A stretch of 64,000 nucleotides of DNA from positions 1,488,001 through 1,552,000 of the forward strand of contig JAALGZ010000003.1 of the NCBI GenBank assembly GCA_015227615.1, written 5' to 3'. The first letter of the stretch is position 1. Every line of letters begins with the position of its first letter. Below, in pieces: positions 60,045 to 64,000 of the stretch. A program made the translations under genes and the position numbers. The notes below the pieces were generated by a model. It saw nothing but the letters and a program-made list of their open reading frames with translations, did no database searches and was not told the origin of the DNA. This DNA is from Labyrinthula sp. Ha (taxonomy: Eukaryota; Sar; Bigyra; Labyrinthulida; Labyrinthulaceae).

Positions 60045-60773
60045 ATGGAAAAGGAAAAAAAAGAAATTCCAAAGCCTTCATTAGTGTGCTATAACACACC
60101 AGTACTGATCAATAACCAGGACGAGAAGCTAAAACTAGAACAGGAAAGCAAGGATTCAGCCATTATGAATAAGATTCTTCCCCCTAGAGAATGGACAGAC
60201 GACAAGAAGAACCTATGGATTCAATATGTTTGTCAAACTCCTGCAACTAAAACCGAGGTCATTCAACTGCAAAATGCGCTGGATGAAAAGCTTGAAAACA
60301 ATGGGGCCAAAGAGGTGGGGTTGTGCCCAGTTCGAGAAGCAATATATAAGGATTGCTTTGATGAGATCATACGTCAAGTCGCAGTAGACTGCGTGGAACG
60401 AGGTATGGTCCATTTACAGGTTGACTGTTTAGGGCAGTTACTCTATAGAGTAAAGAAGGATGTTGACGATAATGTAAGAGATTATTTTAAGCTTTATGAA
60501 AGTGCGACGGCCTTTGGCATACGCAAAGCACTCTTCATGGAGCAGCAAAAGTTGAATTTGGAGCAAAACAAAGAAAACTTGGAGAAGGAGCTCGAGCAAT
60601 TGACCATCCAAGTAAATGAATTAAATAATAAAGAGAAACAGTTGGAAGAAAAGTTTAAAGAAAACCAGCTTAAGGAAGACGCTGCCCACAAGGAAGAAGT
60701 TACGGAACTTCAAGAAAAGATTGATACCTGCAAAGCCAACTTGGAAGCTCTTCTGGCATCACCAAGAAAATAG
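60045..60773 (+). CDS. DNALI1: Axonemal inner-arm dynein light chain p28 (DNALI1)
   Basis: p28 is a light chain of single-headed inner dynein arms and is found only in organisms with motile cilia or flagella. The 242-residue protein shows the conserved core: ILPPREWTDDKKNLW, TPATKTEVIQLQNALDEKL, GLCPVREAIYKDCFDEIIRQV, CVERG, and YESATAFGIRKAL, followed by a long coiled coil (about 160-235, Glu/Lys/Leu heptads). Length and order match the family. It has no intron and lies 113 bp downstream of the RGG gene on the same strand. With SPAG6 it shows the organism builds a motile axoneme. Confidence 0.96.
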   Translation: MEKEKKEIPKPSLVCYNTPVLINNQDEKLKLEQESKDSAIMNKILPPREWTDDKKNLWIQYVCQTPATKTEVIQLQNALDEKLENNGAKEVGLCPVREAIYKDCFDEIIRQVAVDCVERGMVHLQVDCLGQLLYRVKKDVDDNVRDYFKLYESATAFGIRKALFMEQQKLNLEQNKENLEKELEQLTIQVNELNNKEKQLEEKFKENQLKEDAAHKEEVTELQEKIDTCKANLEALLASPRK

Positions 60774-61206
60774 CTCAAATAAATTCGCATTTCTCATTCA
60801 TTTGTTTCTCCTAGTCGTCTGAAACGTGGAGAACCCTTCAAAACTCGGCTCTCAACTCTAATTAATAACTCTGTGCATCAGTAATCCAATTATTTTATCA
60901 AAACTCTGCCGTAGTCTTATTTTTTTGGTGATTTTAAGTAACAAGTATTCCTGAAAGTTTTTTACTGGTACAGTTTAAATATTTTGCTACCGATGTTTAG
61001 TTGAGTAAAATATTCACCATGCCACGTCATTAGTTTCTTTATAATACTTAATATAATCAACAAAACAGACATTGGCAAACTATAAAGCAGAGGATCAGAC
61101 AAAGTGTTCATAATTAATAATATATTGTCTTAAATATTGCTTTTTCCATCTAAAAACTAAATAATACCAAGTTAAAGTTTATTTTTACCTCAAAAGTTAT
61201 AGTGCA
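60774..61206. other. Intergenic region
   Basis: 433 bp between the p28 gene and the ankyrin gene, both on the plus strand. It is AT-rich, with no gene or motif recognised. It should contain the promoter of the ankyrin gene. Confidence 0.5.
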
Positions 61207-62838
61207 ATGTCAGTTAGCCAGAGACACAAGTGGTGTTCTGCTGTCATAACCAATTCTACTTGGGACAAAGAAACCTTGAGGACGATGATTGAGGATGACA
61301 ATCTATTCACCAAATGTTTAAAGTCGCAGCTCACCCCTTTTATGGCAATGGCATATCTTGGAATGCATGATGAGTTACTCGATTTATTTACGTCTTATGA
61401 ACTAGATGAAGCTCTCCTTGTAAAGCTGAAACAATGGCTTGTTGCAGAAGACACTTCGACAGCCTCCATCTGGGTATACGCAATCTTTTCAAATAGCTTC
61501 AAAACTCTTTCGGTTCTATATAATTTTTGGAATGCACATTTTAGTGGAAACCTGCCTCTAGTCACAAACGATAAGAGGTTTGTTACTTTGTTGAACTGCC
61601 TCTGTTATACTGTTGAACATAATTTTTTTTCTTCGGAATATGATGCTCTTATTCAATGGATACTGAGAGCGGGAGGAGATATTAATAAACTCAGTGGAAA
61701 TGGATTTAGTAACTTGCACCTCTGTGTTTCCTTCAAGAATCCAAAGTTTCTTCGTTCACTGCTCTCTATTGATAATGTGGATTTGGAACCTACAAACCAG
61801 AGTGGTGATACTCCGTTGCTTTCTGCTGTTAATAAGAGTCGTTGGTTTTTAGAAAACCACGTTAGTAGAATTGAGTGCGTGCAGTCTTTACTAGATGCTG
61901 GGGCAAATGTGAACGCATTAGATCCGAGAGAATGGAGCCCGTTGATGCTTGCTCTTGGAAACATGAGTTTTGGATCTTCTCCATCAATGATGACTCCTAT
62001 TGTGGATATTCTAATAAAATCTGGTGCAGATATTTTTTATAGTAATGGACAAGGATTTAGTGTGCTTGAACTGTGTGTTAGATCAGATGCGCCAAAGTTT
62101 CTTGAGCTAATTCTCGAGGAGAATGTACAGAATCAACAGTATGAGATAGAGAAACCATTTTGTATTGGGAAAAAGTATTTGATAGAAGTTTTCTTGACAA
62201 ATTTTTTCGTGAATGAACTTGCAAAGGGTGATTATACAACAGACTGCCTTGAAGTTTTGATGAAGTACGAAACAAACATTAATCTGCTCTGGCTCAGGAA
62301 ATATTTTGTAGAATATGAAAAAAGAGATGGAACATTCAGGAAAAAACTTTATGCTATGCTGAAATATTTATTGCAAAATTATTTTGAGATCTTTGTTTCT
62401 GATGTAAAGCAAAGAAAACGACAAAATTTCATGATGTTTATCGTAACATCAAAATTTAAAGCTGCTTGGAATATGTGTTACCACTATTTTCAGCTAAATA
62501 AAGAAGTCTCCTCTCTATTTGAATCGTATATGGAAATTGATCTAAATCCAGTGAGACAAGGAAAACTGGTACACCATGAAGTAGAGAAGGATTACCGGCA
62601 CCTAAGAAGACATGTTATTTGCAATATTTGCAGCTCAAAATTAGTCAAGGGAGACAAATATTTTTCTCTGGAAGAAACAGACCTTATCATTTGCGAAAGC
62701 TGCACCTATGTGGATTCGACTGAAAAAAACTCTGCAGACAATAATACCATCCGCTTAACTTTCATTGACTTGATAAAACAGAAAAGTTTTATTCCGGCAT
62801 TGCAAGATATGATGGAGCATGAACTATACCTCGCTTGA
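61207..62838 (+). CDS. Ankyrin-repeat protein with a C-terminal zinc-binding motif
   Basis: A 543-residue protein. Three to four ankyrin repeats are visible between about residues 158 and 310 (NGFSNLHLCVSFKNPKFLRSL, SGDTPLLSAV with LLDAGANVNALD, WSPLMLAL with LIKSGADI, GFSVLELCV). The N-terminal 150 residues are helical and may contain degenerate repeats. Near residues 468-500 a C-x2-C ... C-x2-C motif (VICNICSSKL ... LIICESC) resembles half of a ZZ or other treble-clef finger. Ankyrin repeats mediate protein binding. The combination suggests an adaptor, but the partner is unknown. It converges on the PUS7-like gene with 24 bp between stop codons. Confidence 0.85.
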   Translation: MSVSQRHKWCSAVITNSTWDKETLRTMIEDDNLFTKCLKSQLTPFMAMAYLGMHDELLDLFTSYELDEALLVKLKQWLVAEDTSTASIWVYAIFSNSFKTLSVLYNFWNAHFSGNLPLVTNDKRFVTLLNCLCYTVEHNFFSSEYDALIQWILRAGGDINKLSGNGFSNLHLCVSFKNPKFLRSLLSIDNVDLEPTNQSGDTPLLSAVNKSRWFLENHVSRIECVQSLLDAGANVNALDPREWSPLMLALGNMSFGSSPSMMTPIVDILIKSGADIFYSNGQGFSVLELCVRSDAPKFLELILEENVQNQQYEIEKPFCIGKKYLIEVFLTNFFVNELAKGDYTTDCLEVLMKYETNINLLWLRKYFVEYEKRDGTFRKKLYAMLKYLLQNYFEIFVSDVKQRKRQNFMMFIVTSKFKAAWNMCYHYFQLNKEVSSLFESYMEIDLNPVRQGKLVHHEVEKDYRHLRRHVICNICSSKLVKGDKYFSLEETDLIICESCTYVDSTEKNSADNNTIRLTFIDLIKQKSFIPALQDMMEHELYLA

Positions 62839-62862
62839 TAACTGCTCTACTCAACTCTGTGC

Positions 62863-64000
62863 CTATTTCTCACCACTTCTACTTTTTAGATCCGTACCTA
62901 CTCTTGTAAGCTCTCTGATCAACATCGTTGCATAACTAGATTTCTCCAAAACGAATTTTATTTGTAAGCTATTGTATTCTGTATCTGCCGTTTCTACAAC
63001 AAAGCCATCTTGGTCTTTTTCTGTTATCCCAAATTCGTAGCTCAAACCTGTTACTTTACTAATACACTCCCTATAACTTCCTATAAAATAAATATAATAA
63101 GAACAATACTACCTGAAACAGCAAATTCTTTATCTGTAGTCTCAAATAACTTCAAGCCTTGAGTATCAGGAAAGTGTTCTTTCATTACTGCTTCGTACAT
63201 CTCCTTCCCAAACTCATTCTCTGGATACTTAACATCAAACCCTGGCAATGGTAGAACAAAACTATTTTTTTCTTGATCAACATCTGAACTAATTTCAGGT
63301 ATGTTATTCACTAGTAAAAGATCACCCTGGATATTTTGGTTCTTGTATTTGTTTACTCGAAGAGTCGTTACTTGGTTCCAAATAAATGATTGAAGTGCAT
63401 GTGTATATAACAACCGTAAATGGTAAGGAATGCCCAGGATTACTAACCTAAGGCTGACCTTCTTTCTCTTTTCGTCCTTAATTTGCTTGAGAAAGGATTT
63501 AATAATAGCTTTTTCTGCTACCATTTTAGCTGGAATCGTTTTGAAAGCTTTTTCAAAATTATCAAGCTCAGTTTCCGGTTTTTCTAATTCATCAACAATT
63601 ATTTTTGACCCCAAAAAACCTAAAAATGGCTCCATGTAATTTTTTGCTTCAAGAACTCGATCTACGTCATTCTCCGAAGGTTTTAAAAGAGAACTTATCA
63701 ATTTGGCATATTCTTTAGCAAGAAGCATTTTTCCAAGTTCATGTGTTGGCAAACTAGACCTTACTCCAAACCGCTGCAATCCAAAATAATTCACAAACCC
63801 GCGGTCTTTAATCATTTTCATTCTTCCTTGTACCACAGATTTTAATTTTGCGTTTCCAATTTTAGGTTCTGCTGCTATATCTCTCAATACAATTTCAAAT
63901 TGGTTCCCAGAAAGATCACCTAGTTTAAGCATTGACTTAACCTCTTTGAAGTTTCCAACTTTGACATAATCAGAGCTCAATGACTTCTTAATTGTATTCA
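62863..64000 (-). CDS. PUS7: PUS7/TruD-family tRNA/mRNA pseudouridine synthase (5' end outside window)
   Basis: This family converts uridine to pseudouridine in tRNA, snRNA and mRNA. The visible part has an exon from the window edge to 63113 and a last exon 63080-62863, joined through a 32-nt intron in phase 1. Hallmarks are LGDLSGNQFEIVLRDI, GFVNYFGLQRFG (the conserved NYFGxQRFG motif) and PTHELGK. The C-terminal FAVSGSYR is rebuilt across the intron, and SSYATMLIRELTR lies near the end. No ATG lies in the visible frame, which is open to the edge, so the start and the catalytic Asp (in the GTKDR-type motif of the family) are outside. It is therefore partial, not broken. Confidence 0.92.
63081..63112 (-). 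other. 32-nt intron of the PUS7-like gene
   Basis: Donor GTAGTA, acceptor TTATAG on the minus strand, phase 1. It restores the conserved VSGSYR motif. On retention, the terminal TAG is an in-frame stop. Confidence 0.9.

Overview
This is an AT-rich nuclear segment from a flagellated unicellular eukaryote using the standard genetic code (TAA, TAG and TGA all end genes here). The eukaryotic assignment rests on spliceosomal GT-AG introns, a SIN3 corepressor, SEC23, LSM4, IRE1, a PHD/ePHD chromatin protein and a pol III tRNA gene. Two axonemal genes, SPAG6/PF16 and the p28 inner-arm dynein light chain, imply a motile cilium or flagellum. I see no plastid or photosynthesis gene and cannot name the lineage. 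Seven coding introns are inferred: 29, 32, 32, 52, 58, 97 and 151 nt, with one more likely in a 5' UTR.

Layout: 1.2-6.8 kb holds two paralogous Ser/Thr kinases on the minus strand. The second has NFG instead of DFG and a reading-frame break at an A7 run. 13.4-20.2 kb holds SIN3 (+) and a three-exon orphan gene (-). 25.5-28.5 kb holds an IRE1 sensor (-) with an added C-terminal C3H zinc finger. 34.4-37.6 kb holds tRNA-Asp, a DUSP-domain protein, SPAG6 and a small membrane protein. 41.3-42.4 kb holds LSM4 tail-to-tail with a secreted orphan. 45.2-50.0 kb holds a type I membrane orphan, a PHD/ePHD protein and an orphan gene with a 29-nt intron. 54.6-64.0 kb is nearly gap-free: a SANT protein, SEC23, an RGG/dsRBD protein, p28 dynein light chain, an ankyrin protein and the 3' part of a PUS7/TruD pseudouridine synthase cut by the window edge.

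The gene islands are tight (2, 24 or 34 bp between convergent stop codons, 106 bp between divergent starts), yet they are separated by 3-7 kb AT-rich spacers in which I found no convincing gene. One spacer holds a 236-bp hAT-like MITE. The genes do not form one pathway. They cover housekeeping (splicing, COPII transport, tRNA, RNA modification), ER stress sensing, chromatin and flagellar motility. The most unusual items are the IRE1-C3H fusion, the mini-introns (one splitting the IRE1 HRD motif), and the intact/degenerate kinase pair.
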